DNA of 54,560 nt from Monoglobus sp964617455 (GCA_964617455.1 CAZTYF010000013.1:1-54560); one strand, 5' to 3'. Shown: positions 44,372-53,170, numbered from the stretch's first letter. Notes: generated by a model from the letters alone, not told the origin. Made by a program: numbers and translations.

Positions 44372-45118
44372 CTATTCGTCGAGCATATCGAGGTTCACAT
44401 CATCCTCTTTTTTCTCGGAATTGTCCTCAAGCTGCTCACCCTGTTTTCCCTCAAGGATTGCATTTCCCATTGTCGTGACGATGAGTTTAACCGCACGAAT
44501 GGCATCGTCGTTACCGGGGATGGGGAAATCCGCCTCTTCCGGGTCACAGTTTGTGTCAACAATGGCAATCACCGGTATACCCAGCTTGTGGGCCTCGGCT
44601 ATGGCGTTCCTTTCCTTTCGGGGATCAACAACGAAAACGGCCGACGGGAGGGTCTTCATTTCCTTAATTCCGCCCATAAACTTTTCGAGACGTTCTTTTT
44701 CAAGATTGAGCTTGATAACTTCCTTCTTGGGCAGGAGATCCAATGTGCCGTCCTCCGCCATTTTTTCAAGCTGTTCCAATCTGCCTATTCTCTGCTTGAT
44801 GGTTTTGAAATTTGTGAGCATTCCGCCCAGCCATCTTGCATTGACATAGAACATTCCAGTTCTCTCGGCCTCTTCTTTTATGGCTTCCTGGGCCTGCTTT
44901 TTGGTTCCCACAAACAGAACCGTGCCGCCTTCTGCGGCAATGTCCCGAACAAAGAAATAAGCCTCTTCGATTTTCTTCACGGTTTTTTGAAGGTCAATGA
45001 TATAAATACCGTTTCTTTCCGTGAAAATGTACTCTGCCATTTTCGGGTTCCAGCGGCGTGTTTGATGTCCGAAGTGAACACCGGCCTCCAATAACTGCTT
45101 CATTTGAACTACTCCCAT
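44372..45118 (-). CDS. rpsB: 30S ribosomal protein S2
   Basis: A 248-residue S2 protein. Seen: LLEAGVHFGHQTRRWNPKM at the N-terminus, the RWLGGMLTNF segment and PDAVFVVDPRKE-like SAVFVVDPRKERNA, plus the IPVIAIVDTNCDPE region. An acidic tail of about 25 residues (EEDVNLDMLDE end) follows the usual core. GGAGGTG lies before the ATG. First gene of rpsB-tsf, divergent from rpsT. Confidence 0.97.
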   Translation of the reverse strand: MGVVQMKQLLEAGVHFGHQTRRWNPKMAEYIFTERNGIYIIDLQKTVKKIEEAYFFVRDIAAEGGTVLFVGTKKQAQEAIKEEAERTGMFYVNARWLGGMLTNFKTIKQRIGRLEQLEKMAEDGTLDLLPKKEVIKLNLEKERLEKFMGGIKEMKTLPSAVFVVDPRKERNAIAEAHKLGIPVIAIVDTNCDPEEADFPIPGNDDAIRAVKLIVTTMGNAILEGKQGEQLEDNSEKKEDDVNLDMLDE

Positions 45119-45242
45119 GATTTTACACCTCCGTAATGTTATACCTCCGCCCCGTTCAACTTATTTCGGAACCGACATGGGATTGCGGCACCGCCGAAAA
45201 AATCCCGAGACGTGTGTATTTTTTCTGTGCTCATTCGCACAG
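45119..45242 (-). promoter_or_regulatory. Leader of rpsB with a hairpin at its 5' end
   Basis: The predicted transcript begins about 124 nt before rpsB. Its first bases hold CTGTGC-GAATGA-GCACAG, followed by A-rich sequence. This may be an autoregulatory S2 site, but I cannot match it to a known leader class. Confidence 0.35.
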
Positions 45243-45248
45243 ATGAAC

Positions 45249-45277
45249 ATTATACCACACGGATTTCAATAATGCAA
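45249..45277 (-). promoter_or_regulatory. Promoter of rpsB-tsf
   Basis: Minus-strand TTGCAT (45277-45272) and a perfect TATAAT (45254-45249), 17-bp spacer. Confidence 0.7.
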
Positions 45278-45338
45278 GAAGGAATTTCGATTTTTCTGAA
45301 ATTTTTTGGAAAGTTCCGAAAATTTTTGAATAAAACCC

Positions 45339-45367
45339 TTGCAATTTTGAAAACATAGTGATATAAT
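45339..45367 (+). promoter_or_regulatory. Promoter of rpsT
   Basis: TTGCAA (45339-45344) and a perfect TATAAT (45362-45367), 17-bp spacer, 51 bp before the start codon. The 300-bp gap 45119-45418 holds this, the divergent rpsB promoter and the rpsB leader. Confidence 0.7.
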
Positions 45368-45418
45368 ACCGTTTACTGATGTAAAAAATCAAATTGAACT
45401 TTGTCTGGAGGTGAAAAG

Positions 45419-45676
45419 ATGCCTAACATTAAATCAGCTAAGAAAAGAGTTAAAGTTATTGCGACAAAGACTCTCAGAAACAAGATGAACAAGTCTCAGC
45501 TCAAGACCGCCATCAAGAAGTTTGAGGGCTCGTTATCGCAGGGCAAAGATGCTGCCTCCGAAGCGTACAGAGCACTTGTCAAAAAAACCGATCAGGCTGT
45601 GGCAAAAGGTATTCTCCATAAGAATACCGCGGCCCGCAGGAAGAGTCAGTATGCAAATATGCTGAACAAGCTCTAA
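45419..45676 (+). CDS. rpsT: 30S ribosomal protein S20
   Basis: An 85-residue basic helical protein that binds 16S rRNA. The NIKSAKKRVKVI start and AVAKGILHKNTAARRKSQYAN end are the family signature. ATG 45419 follows GGAGGTGAAAAG. It is monocistronic, with its own promoter and a terminator about 140 bp downstream. Confidence 0.97.
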   Translation: MPNIKSAKKRVKVIATKTLRNKMNKSQLKTAIKKFEGSLSQGKDAASEAYRALVKKTDQAVAKGILHKNTAARRKSQYANMLNKL

Positions 45677-45706
45677 ATAATCAAGCAATTAAGCTGAATT
45701 TGAAAC

Positions 45707-45784
45707 ACAGCCCATATTTCGAAATTCGGACATGGGTTGTATCGCAGAGGCAAGCCCTTCGCTTTTGGGTTTCGGATTGCGATA
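45707..45784 (+). ncRNA. Two adjacent stem-loops in the rpsT 3' region
   Basis: Stem 1 pairs ACAGCCCAT (45707-45715) with ATGGGTTGT (45732-45740), one G-U. Stem 2 pairs TATCGCA (45740-45746) with TGCGATA (45778-45784) and has an inner AAGCCC/GGGTTT helix. Both lie between the rpsT stop and its terminator. They could be a structured 3' UTR or a processed small RNA. No known family is recognised. Confidence 0.4.
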
Positions 45785-45818
45785 TAAAACACATGAAGTC
45801 AAAATTCTACTACACCCG

Positions 45819-45842
45819 GAGCAGCTTGGCTGCTCTTTTTTC
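45819..45842 (+). terminator. Terminator downstream of rpsT
   Basis: GAGCAGC-TTG-GCTGCTC followed by TTTTTT, a textbook intrinsic terminator. Confidence 0.9.
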
Positions 45843-45880
45843 TTTGGCGTTTTCAAAAAGTAAATTCAATTCGATAAGCA

Positions 45881-45914
45881 AAACCCCGGGGCTTTTCCGT
45901 TGCTCTCGGGGTTT
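45881..45914 (-). terminator. Probable terminator after ptsI
   Basis: AAACCCCG (45881-45888) and CGGGGTTT (45907-45914) form an 8-bp stem; TTTTGCTTATC follows on the minus strand. Confidence 0.6.
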
Positions 45915-45949
45915 GTGAAAAGGCAAATTTATGAATTTCAAAAATCGGT

Positions 45950-47677
45950 TTATTTTCTGCTTTCATTCAAGACTTTTAAGATTTCGGCCTCGGTGGCACA
46001 GCTCATAACCTTTTCCGCAAGAGCATCCGCCTCCGCCTTGGTCCACTTGCCGATTTCCTTTCGTGTGGCAAGAACCGCTCCGGGGTTCACACTGTATTCG
46101 GTTAGGCCGAACGATATCCAAAGGGGTATAAGCTTGGGGTCCGCCGCCGCCTCGCCGCACATACCCACGGGAATTCCCTTTTCGGTTCCCAAATCGATTA
46201 TGCGCTTTATATTTCTGAGGACGGCGGGCTCATATGGGGAGTACAGGTATGCGACTTTTTCGTTACCTCTGTCGACGGCCATTGTGTAGCCAGTCAGGTC
46301 GTTGGTTCCGATGCTGAAAAAATCCGCCTCCTCCGCAAGCAAATCGGCTATCGCCGATGCGGCGGGGGTCTCTGCCATAATCCCCACCTCTATATCTTTA
46401 TTGTAGGGTATGCCTTTTTCATCAAGCTCCGACATAAGGTCGCAAATCAGTTCTTTTACGGCTCGCACTTCCTCCACGCAAGTCACCAACGGGATCATCA
46501 CCTTTATGTTGCCAAATGCCGACGCCCTCAAAAGCGCCCTTAGCTGCTCCCGAAACAACTCCTCATGAGCCAGGCAATATCTCACTGCCCGAAAACCCAA
46601 GAAAGGATTTTCTTCTTTTTCAAGACCCAAATAGGGTATATCCTTGTCTCCGCCCACATCAAGGGTCCTGACAATGATAGGTTTGCCCTTAAGACTTACG
46701 GCAACCCTCTTGTAGGCTTTGAATTGCTTCTCCTCATCGGGTTTTTCCCGAGAATCCATATACAGGAACTCGGTTCTGAACAGGCCCACGCCCTCTCCGT
46801 CTTTTTCAAGAACGGCGGTGCAATCCTCGGGCTTTCCTATGTTGCAGACCAATTCGACCTTGATTCCGTCCCTTGTCACCGTGGGCTTTCCAATCAGTTT
46901 TTCAAGCTCTTTTCTTTCCCTGTCAAACTTCGCCTTTTGCTCAAGATAATCGACTTTTTCCTCGGGAGCGGGGTCAACGATAACTCTTCCGCAAATTCCG
47001 TCCGCAATCACATCCGCACCTTTGGGGATAATCTTCATGGCTCCCTTGACGCCGAGGATTGCGGGGATTTCCAAAGCTTTGGCAATGATGGCGGAGTGGG
47101 AGGTTTTGCCGCCCGCCTCGGTTATTATTCCCGCAATATTTTCTTTGACGATTCCCGAGGTCATGGATGGTGTGAGTTCCCTTGCAACTATCACGCTTCC
47201 CTTTGGGAGAGAACTTATGTCCGTATCTTCCGCACCTTGCAAAGTTTTGATTATTCCGTTTTTTATGTCTCTCAAATCGGCGGCACGCTGGGTAATCAAT
47301 TCATCGCCGGTCGCTTCGAACATTGACGCAAAATTCTCAAACACCTGTTCCGCTGCCGCCTCGGATGTGGCGCCGCCGCCGATTATTTTATGGACTTCCT
47401 CTATCATGTCAGGGTCTTTGAGCATCAAAGAGTGGCCCGTCAAAATTTCCGCCTCTTTTTCACCTGCGGTTTTGCGCATATCCTCCGCCATGGCATCCGT
47501 TTTTTTGATTAGCTCTCTGACGGCAACCTCAAACCTTTCGGCCTCATCGGAGACCGAAAGACGGGATTTTTGCTCATAGCTTATTCGGGGCTCCTCAATC
47601 AAAGCCGCAACTCCGACGCCGATGCCCTCCGAGGCCCCAATCCCCGTAAGTATGGTTTTTTTCTTATCCGTATCCAC
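45950..47677 (-). CDS. ptsI: Phosphoenolpyruvate-protein phosphotransferase (PTS enzyme I)
   Basis: A 575-residue enzyme that takes phosphate from phosphoenolpyruvate and passes it to HPr. The phosphorylated His194 is in GGKTSHSAI; the C-terminal PEP-binding barrel shows GVGLFRTEFLYM, RTLDVGGDK and MCGEAAADP. Full length. The start is GTG 47677, with GGAGTAGG 4-5 bp upstream overlapping the end of ptsH. Last gene of fruK-ptsH-ptsI. Confidence 0.95.
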   Translation of the reverse strand: MDTDKKKTILTGIGASEGIGVGVAALIEEPRISYEQKSRLSVSDEAERFEVAVRELIKKTDAMAEDMRKTAGEKEAEILTGHSLMLKDPDMIEEVHKIIGGGATSEAAAEQVFENFASMFEATGDELITQRAADLRDIKNGIIKTLQGAEDTDISSLPKGSVIVARELTPSMTSGIVKENIAGIITEAGGKTSHSAIIAKALEIPAILGVKGAMKIIPKGADVIADGICGRVIVDPAPEEKVDYLEQKAKFDRERKELEKLIGKPTVTRDGIKVELVCNIGKPEDCTAVLEKDGEGVGLFRTEFLYMDSREKPDEEKQFKAYKRVAVSLKGKPIIVRTLDVGGDKDIPYLGLEKEENPFLGFRAVRYCLAHEELFREQLRALLRASAFGNIKVMIPLVTCVEEVRAVKELICDLMSELDEKGIPYNKDIEVGIMAETPAASAIADLLAEEADFFSIGTNDLTGYTMAVDRGNEKVAYLYSPYEPAVLRNIKRIIDLGTEKGIPVGMCGEAAADPKLIPLWISFGLTEYSVNPGAVLATRKEIGKWTKAEADALAEKVMSCATEAEILKVLNESRK

Positions 47678-47682
47678 GAAAC

Positions 47683-47940
47683 CTACTCCGTCGCCGTCAC
47701 GACTTCCAAAGCCTTTTCGAGGGCGGTCTGTTCATCGGCGCCGTCACATTCAACCTCAATCTCATCGCCGCACTTTATACCGGCAGCCAAAATGTTCATA
47801 ATGCTTTTGCCGTTATAGTCCTTGCCTCCGAATTTGATTTTCACCTTTACATCAAAGGGTGCCACCGCCTTTGTGAATTCCCCGGCGGGGCGCATATGCA
47901 AACCGTCGGGATTTGTTACCGTAACTGTCTTTGAAACCAT
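47683..47940 (-). CDS. ptsH: Phosphocarrier protein HPr
   Basis: An 85-residue phosphocarrier. His15 in DGLHMRPAGEF is the enzyme I-dependent site; Ser46 in GKSIMNI is the regulatory site used by HPr kinase in Firmicutes for catabolite control. Both are present. AAAGGAGGAGCAGT precedes the ATG. It lies 42 bp after the 1-phosphofructokinase gene and 5 bp before ptsI. Confidence 0.96.
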   Translation of the reverse strand: MVSKTVTVTNPDGLHMRPAGEFTKAVAPFDVKVKIKFGGKDYNGKSIMNILAAGIKCGDEIEVECDGADEQTALEKALEVVTATE

Positions 47941-47982
47941 ACTGCTCCTCCTTTTTGTTATATAGTATATAGTTAATCGACT

Positions 47983-48885
47983 TTATAATTTTCCATACAG
48001 TTCTTCAATCAGCTCTTTTTCTCCGAGTCCCGGTGAAAAAGCCGTTGCGCTGCCGCAGGCCGTACCCAACTTAACCGCCTCGGTATAGCTGCCGCTCCTC
48101 ATGTAGCCGAGAATAAATCCCGCAACCATGGAGTCCCCCGCTCCCACAGAATTGACCGCCGTGCCTTTCGGAGCATCCATGGATATAATATCACCCTTTT
48201 CGGAAACCAAAAGGGAACCGTCCCCCGCCATGGAAACAAGCACATTGCGGGCGCCCATTTTTTTGAGCTCTTCGGCGCATTCCCAAATCTCCTCGGGGTT
48301 TGTGAGGGTTTCTCCGAATATCTCTCCAAGCTCGGAAACATTGGGTTTTATCAAAAAGGGTTCATATTTCAGCGTCTTCAAAAGCAGCTCCGAGGCGGCG
48401 TCGATGACCGTGTTTACTCCCCGTCCCCAAAGCATTTTCCCGATTCTTTCATACATATCGTCGGGTACGGACCGAGGAACACTGCCCGACAAACTCAAAA
48501 AGTCTCCCTTTTTGAGAGAATCCAACTTATTCATCAAACGGCCAATCGCCTCGGGTGGAATATGGGGGCCGCCGCCGTTTATTTCCGTTTCACATTCCCC
48601 TTTTATTTTGACATTTATCCGTGTAATGCCCTCGGTGAGAGTTATAAAATCTGTTGCTATTCCCGAATTTTTAAGGTTTGTCTCAAGGGCTTTCCCGCTA
48701 AATCCCGCCACAAATCCGAGTGCTACGCTTTTTTGGCCCAAATTCTTAAGGACGGTTGAAACATTTATGCCTTTGCCGCCGTAATAAACCTCTTCCCGGC
48801 AGGCACGATTGACCTTGCCGACGTCAAAAGAATTTAAGTGCATCACGTAATCTATTGCCGGATTGAAGGTGACCGTGTAGATCAT
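47983..48885 (-). CDS. fruK: 1-phosphofructokinase (PfkB family)
   Basis: A 300-residue sugar kinase that phosphorylates fructose 1-phosphate to fructose 1,6-bisphosphate. Seen: TFNPAIDYV at the start, the substrate loop YYGGKGINVS, KPNVSELGEIFG, and the ATP/anion-hole motif NSVGAGDSMVAGF with catalytic Asp251. Tagatose-6-phosphate kinases look similar, so specificity is inferred from the HPr and enzyme I genes that follow. No fructose PTS permease (EIIABC) or FruR regulator is next to it. GAGGTGGAG precedes the ATG. Confidence 0.87.
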   Translation of the reverse strand: MIYTVTFNPAIDYVMHLNSFDVGKVNRACREEVYYGGKGINVSTVLKNLGQKSVALGFVAGFSGKALETNLKNSGIATDFITLTEGITRINVKIKGECETEINGGGPHIPPEAIGRLMNKLDSLKKGDFLSLSGSVPRSVPDDMYERIGKMLWGRGVNTVIDAASELLLKTLKYEPFLIKPNVSELGEIFGETLTNPEEIWECAEELKKMGARNVLVSMAGDGSLLVSEKGDIISMDAPKGTAVNSVGAGDSMVAGFILGYMRSGSYTEAVKLGTACGSATAFSPGLGEKELIEELYGKL

Positions 48886-48983
48886 ATCTCCACCTCAAAA
48901 ATTCAAAATATTCAATGAAAAACGAGAAACCTACGTACGGTCTCTTCCGAAAGGATATTCAAAAAACGGTATGGCAGCCTGTC

Positions 48984-49457
48984 TCAGACGCCTATAATCG
49001 CGCATGCAACTATGGCAAATGTCACACCCAAGATTGCACCGGCAGCCACTTGCAGAGGCGTGTGGCCCAATATCTCTTTGAGTTTTTCGTCGCTCAAAAA
49101 CGGACTTTTACTCTCCCAGGCCTCTTCCCAAGCTTCCACGATTATATTGATTATCTTTGCATGTTCTCCTGCGGCGCGGCGAATTCCCGATGCGTCATAC
49201 ATGACAATCAGAGCCAAAACGCAGCAAACCACAAATAGAGGCGAGTCGAATCCCTCATAGATTCCGATGCAGGTACCCAGGCTGGCCACGATGGTCGAAT
49301 GGGACGAGGGCATTCCGCCTGAGCCGAAAAAACATCCCCAGTTTATATGCTTGGTTCTGCACACCTCAATCAAACCTTTGAGCAGGCAGGATGTAAGCCA
49401 CGCAAAGAATACGATAAAAAATATCTCATTACTAAAAAGTTCGTGTATCAGTCTCAT
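48984..49457 (-). CDS. Divergent PAP2 family membrane protein (DUF212)
   Basis: A 157-residue membrane protein with four hydrophobic segments. The motif GGMPSSHSTIVASLG and RRAAGEHAKIIN define the DUF212 group related to PAP2 phosphatases. In Clostridia it commonly sits next to ispA, as here (37 bp downstream), which suggests a role in isoprenoid or undecaprenyl-phosphate handling; that remains inference. The RxxxxxH PAP2 catalytic set is only partly visible. Confidence 0.88.
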   Translation of the reverse strand: MRLIHELFSNEIFFIVFFAWLTSCLLKGLIEVCRTKHINWGCFFGSGGMPSSHSTIVASLGTCIGIYEGFDSPLFVVCCVLALIVMYDASGIRRAAGEHAKIINIIVEAWEEAWESKSPFLSDEKLKEILGHTPLQVAAGAILGVTFAIVACAIIGV

Positions 49458-49494
49458 TATACTTCTACCCCGTATATGCGGTGCTCCGTATATA

Positions 49495-50409
49495 CTATCT
49501 GTTCCGATATGTAAGCCTTTCGGTCAACTCCGTGAGAAATGCGGCTTTTTCGCCGAACATCTCAAGGGCATCGATTGCCCCTTTGGTATATTCCCGCTCT
49601 TTTTCCGTTGCCCCCTCAATACCGAAAAGGGTGACAAAGGTGGTTTTGCCTTCTTGCTCATCGCTGCCTATGGGCTTGCCGAGAGATTTTTCGTCTCCGA
49701 TCACATCCAAAATATCGTCTTTGATTTGAAACGCAAGGCCCAACATACGGGCATAATTTCCGATTGCTTCATACTCGGGCGAATTTTCGGAGGCGCCGCC
49801 TATAACCGCACCCATCAATGCGGAGGCTTCAAAAAGCGCTCCCGTTTTTTTCCTGTGCATCCTGAGCAGCAATTCCTCGGGCACATCTTTTTCGTTTTCG
49901 CTCATAAGGTCTATCACCTGGCCGCCAATCATACCTTTTGTGCCGGAAGCGGAGGACAATATGCCGATGAGCTTCAGCAGTGTATTTTCATCGATTGAAG
50001 TGAAGTTTGAAACATCCGACAGGATTTCAAAGGCTTTATTCAACAGCCCGTCCCCTGCCAAGAGGGCGATATTTTCAGGGAAGACCTTGTGGCATGTGGG
50101 TTTGCCCCGCCTTAGGTCGTCATTGTCCATGCAGGGCAAATCGTCGTGAATCAGCGAATAGGTGTGCACGCATTCGACGGCACATCCCACAGCCAAAGCA
50201 TCTTCGAAATTTCCGCCCAACATATTCGAAACCGCCGTAAGCAAAACGGGACGCAGGCGTTTGCCTCCTGCAAGCAAGCTGTATTTCATAGCTTCATACA
50301 CCGAGGATTCAGGCACATCGGGCACTTCGGCTACGGCTTCGAGTTTGGCATTCACTCCGTCGGTGATTTTTTTAAGGGTCGCCTCGAATTCTCCCGTATT
50401 TTTTGCCAT
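49495..50409 (-). CDS. ispA: Farnesyl diphosphate synthase (polyprenyl synthetase)
   Basis: A 304-residue prenyl chain elongation enzyme. The first aspartate-rich motif is LIHDDLPCMDNDDLRRGKPT (DDxxxxD form typical of type II enzymes), the second is KDDILD. GGKRLRPVL near residue 55 binds pyrophosphate. Product length is probably C15. The ATG at 50409 is only 1 base after GGAG, so the TTG at 50418 (GGGTGA 5 bp upstream) is an alternative start adding three residues. It follows xseB by about 10 bp. Confidence 0.93.
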   Translation of the reverse strand: MAKNTGEFEATLKKITDGVNAKLEAVAEVPDVPESSVYEAMKYSLLAGGKRLRPVLLTAVSNMLGGNFEDALAVGCAVECVHTYSLIHDDLPCMDNDDLRRGKPTCHKVFPENIALLAGDGLLNKAFEILSDVSNFTSIDENTLLKLIGILSSASGTKGMIGGQVIDLMSENEKDVPEELLLRMHRKKTGALFEASALMGAVIGGASENSPEYEAIGNYARMLGLAFQIKDDILDVIGDEKSLGKPIGSDEQEGKTTFVTLFGIEGATEKEREYTKGAIDALEMFGEKAAFLTELTERLTYRNR

Positions 50410-50419
50410 ACTCCGCAAA

Positions 50420-50668
50420 TTATTCACCCGCACCATCAAAGGGCTGTTCCGTGACCTCGCCCGTCTCATCGTTTTTTATTAATATATTAATCTTCTGCTC
50501 TGCGGAGTCCAAGGCGTTTGTGCACTGTTTGGTGAGGACAATGCCCCTCTCAAACAGTTCAAGCATTTGGTCCAAGGTGACATCGCCGCCCTCCAAGGTT
50601 TTCACAACACCTTCAAGTTCCTTTAGATTTTTCTCAAATAAATCCTTTGTATCTTTTGCTTTATCCAT
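50420..50668 (-). CDS. xseB: Exodeoxyribonuclease VII small subunit
   Basis: An 82-residue helical hairpin protein. FEKNLKELEGVVKTLEGGDVTLDQMLELFERGI is the family signature (shown in part). It binds along the large subunit and is needed for nuclease activity. GGAGGAATT lies directly before the ATG. It sits between xseA (64 bp upstream) and ispA. Confidence 0.95.
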   Translation of the reverse strand: MDKAKDTKDLFEKNLKELEGVVKTLEGGDVTLDQMLELFERGIVLTKQCTNALDSAEQKINILIKNDETGEVTEQPFDGAGE

Positions 50669-50732
50669 AATTCCTCCGTAAAATTATATAGTCGCTGTCA
50701 AACCGAAAGGGACAATATCCCCTCGGCACATC

Positions 50733-51935
50733 TCAATCGGCATCAACGGTTGCCCCGAAGGCACCGTCGTTTAGGGTAACGGTGATTTTGTCTCCGGGTC
50801 TCAGTTGGTTCACGCTTTTAACCAAAGTCCCTCTTTCGTCTCTTGTCAGTGAGAATCCTCGGCTTAGGGCGCCGAGAGGACTGAGCCCGTCAAGCTTTGT
50901 CGCAACCACTTCGATTTCTCTCCGCTTGTTTGACATTATATTTTTATAGGCGCTTTCCATGGTTCTGGCCAGGGAATCCAAATACATACGGTTGTTGTTA
51001 ACGGTGACCATGGGATTTTTCAGAGCGGAACTTTCGCTTTCCGCCTTGAGCCTCAGCCTGCCCCGCTCCACTATCCTGTTGGCACAGGAATAGAGCCGCG
51101 CATAGACATTGTTAAACTTTTCCCTGAGTTCAACCCGAGACGGAACCACAAGCTCCGCCGCCGCACTGGGTGTGGGGGCTCTCAGATCTGCCACAAAATC
51201 CGAAATGGTGAAATCTATCTCATGACCCACTGCGGACACAATGGGAATATGGCTGGCATATATGGCACGGGCAACGATTTCCTCATTGAAGGACCACAGA
51301 TCCTCGATGGATCCGCCGCCTCTGCCGACGATAAGCACATCCACGGAATCGACCGCATTGAAATATTCTATGGCCTCAACTATGCTGCGGGCGGAATTTT
51401 CGCCTTGTACCAAAACCGGATAGAGCACCACATCCGAATAGGAAAAGCGGCGGGTCAACACATTGAGTATATCCCGTATGGCCGCTCCCGTTGGAGCGGT
51501 GACAACACCGATGCGCTTGGGATATTTCGGCAGGGGCTTTTTGTGCTCGGGAGAAAAGAGCCCCTCCTCGTCCAGCTTTCTCTTCAGCCGTTCAAAGGCG
51601 ATGTGGAGGTCTCCCATTCCCTCCTGTTCCATATGCTCTATGTATAACTGATACTGTCCGCCCCGCTCGTAAACGCCCACTTTGCCTCGCGCTATTACTT
51701 TCATACCGTCGGCGGGACGAAAGGTGAGTCTTGCGGCGGCGCTTCTGAACATAACGGCCCGCATTACACCGGTCTCATCCTTCAGGGACATATACATATG
51801 GCCGGAGGAGTGTGCCTTGAAATTGGAAATCTCGCCTTTTACGAGTATGTTGTTCAACAAATCGTCCCGACCCAAAATATCTTTAATATACAAGTTGACT
51901 TGGGTTACGGTCAGCGGTTCACGCAGGTAATTCAT
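50733..51935 (-). CDS. xseA: Exodeoxyribonuclease VII large subunit
   Basis: A 400-residue single-strand DNA exonuclease subunit. The N-terminal OB fold carries GEISNFKAHSSGHMYMSLKD; the catalytic domain has RIGVVTAPTGAAIRDIL and GRGGGSIEDLWSFNEE, then AVGHEIDFTISDFVADLRAPTPSAAAE (in part), followed by a coiled coil. Full length. It starts 19 bp after nusB behind AGGAAGG. Confidence 0.96.
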   Translation of the reverse strand: MNYLREPLTVTQVNLYIKDILGRDDLLNNILVKGEISNFKAHSSGHMYMSLKDETGVMRAVMFRSAAARLTFRPADGMKVIARGKVGVYERGGQYQLYIEHMEQEGMGDLHIAFERLKRKLDEEGLFSPEHKKPLPKYPKRIGVVTAPTGAAIRDILNVLTRRFSYSDVVLYPVLVQGENSARSIVEAIEYFNAVDSVDVLIVGRGGGSIEDLWSFNEEIVARAIYASHIPIVSAVGHEIDFTISDFVADLRAPTPSAAAELVVPSRVELREKFNNVYARLYSCANRIVERGRLRLKAESESSALKNPMVTVNNNRMYLDSLARTMESAYKNIMSNKRREIEVVATKLDGLSPLGALSRGFSLTRDERGTLVKSVNQLRPGDKITVTLNDGAFGATVDAD

Positions 51936-51954
51936 TTTTGTCTGTACCTTCCTC

Positions 51955-52380
51955 CTATGGATTGTCGGTTTGAGCCGCCTCTTCTCCGTTCTTCGGCTTC
52001 ATATGTCCCAAAATGCCGTTGACAAAATTCACCGTTTCGGGTCCCGCAAATTTGCGAGTCAGGTTGGCCGCTTCATTGATTGCCACCGGGTCGGGTATAT
52101 CATCGCAAAACAGGAGCTCATATGCACCCAAGCGGAGGGCCGCAAGGCCTGCGGCGTTTATTCTGTCGATACTCCAACCTTTGGAATATTCCGAAATCTT
52201 TTTGTCGATGGCCGATAGGTTTTTGACTGTCCCCCGCACGGCGTTCTCAATATATTTTCGCTGATTTTCGGGATTGTTTTTCTCATAAAAATCCGAAAGT
52301 ATATCCTCCAAATCATCCGGGCGAAAATGGTATTGAAAAATCATAATAAAGGCGTATTCTCTCGCTTTTCTTCTGTCCAT
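51955..52380 (-). CDS. nusB: Transcription antitermination factor NusB
   Basis: A 141-residue helical RNA-binding protein for rRNA antitermination. RRKAREYAFIMIFQY at the start and the PDPVAINEAANLTRKF-VNFVNGILG segment at the end are characteristic. It lies 21 bp after the Asp23 gene, the usual clostridial order. Confidence 0.94.
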   Translation of the reverse strand: MDRRKAREYAFIMIFQYHFRPDDLEDILSDFYEKNNPENQRKYIENAVRGTVKNLSAIDKKISEYSKGWSIDRINAAGLAALRLGAYELLFCDDIPDPVAINEAANLTRKFAGPETVNFVNGILGHMKPKNGEEAAQTDNP

Positions 52381-52401
52381 TTTTTTATTATATAACCGCC
52401 T

Positions 52402-53028
52402 TTATTCGGCCGTCGACGCACCGTCCGCATCATCGGCCGTGATCGATACTTCCGTTTCGATATATATCTCGTCTTCCGTGTCTTTCAAAGTATCTTGAAT
52501 CTCCTCCGAGGCTTTCTCGGGCGCCTCTCGGGTGTCTTCCTCGGCATTTCCCGAAATTTCTTCGGCATTTTCGCCGTTCTCTTTATCGGGCGTCGGTGTT
52601 TCCGCAGAAGCCGATTTTATTTTCACGGGCTGAGACGGGATTTTGCCCGTGTCGCTTTTGGGCACATTGACTCCTTCAACGCTTACGTTAACGGACACAA
52701 CATTGAGGCCAGTCATGGCCTCCACTTCGCTCTTGACCTTTTCCTGAATTTCCCAGGCAACATCCGGAATCTTGGCGCCGTACTCCACAATAATCGCAAG
52801 ATTGAGGGTGACATCTTTGCCGTTGACGCTGACCTTCACACCCTTTGACATATTCTTTTTGCCGAGGAGTTCGGCTATTCCGCCGGACATGGAACTCACC
52901 ATCCCCGAAACACCTTTAACGCTGCTGGCCGCAAGGGATGCCACAATGGACACAACGTCGTTGGAAATATTTACACTGCCTGTTTTCTGCCCCTCCAAAT
53001 CCTTCGGGGTCTTGTTTTCCTCTGCCAT
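52402..53028 (-). CDS. Asp23/Gls24 family protein with acidic tail
   Basis: A 208-residue protein of the Asp23/Gls24 (alkaline shock, envelope stress) family. The domain covers residues about 18-130: NDVVSIVASLAASSVKGVSGM, then VKVSVNGKDVTLNLAIIVEYG and IPDVAWEIQEKVKSEVE (each in part). The last 70 residues are an acidic Glu/Asp/Ala-rich tail without predicted fold, longer than usual. It heads the nusB-xseA-xseB-ispA operon. AGGAGG lies before the ATG. Confidence 0.9.
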   Translation of the reverse strand: MAEENKTPKDLEGQKTGSVNISNDVVSIVASLAASSVKGVSGMVSSMSGGIAELLGKKNMSKGVKVSVNGKDVTLNLAIIVEYGAKIPDVAWEIQEKVKSEVEAMTGLNVVSVNVSVEGVNVPKSDTGKIPSQPVKIKSASAETPTPDKENGENAEEISGNAEEDTREAPEKASEEIQDTLKDTEDEIYIETEVSITADDADGASTAE

Positions 53029-53085
53029 AATAAAACCTCCTACACAATCGATTAATATTCGAGCTATGTTCTTTGACTGCCTCTA

Positions 53086-53114
53086 ATTATACCATAACAA
53101 TGTCCATATTTCAA
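53086..53114 (-). promoter_or_regulatory. Promoter of the Asp23-nusB-xseAB-ispA operon
   Basis: Minus-strand TTGAAA (53114-53109) and a perfect TATAAT (53091-53086) with 17-bp spacing, about 58 bp before the start codon. Confidence 0.7.
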
Positions 53115-53170
53115 TACAAAAATTTCGATATATTTGACTTGGATAACATCGGGGAATAAACCCTCTCAAA

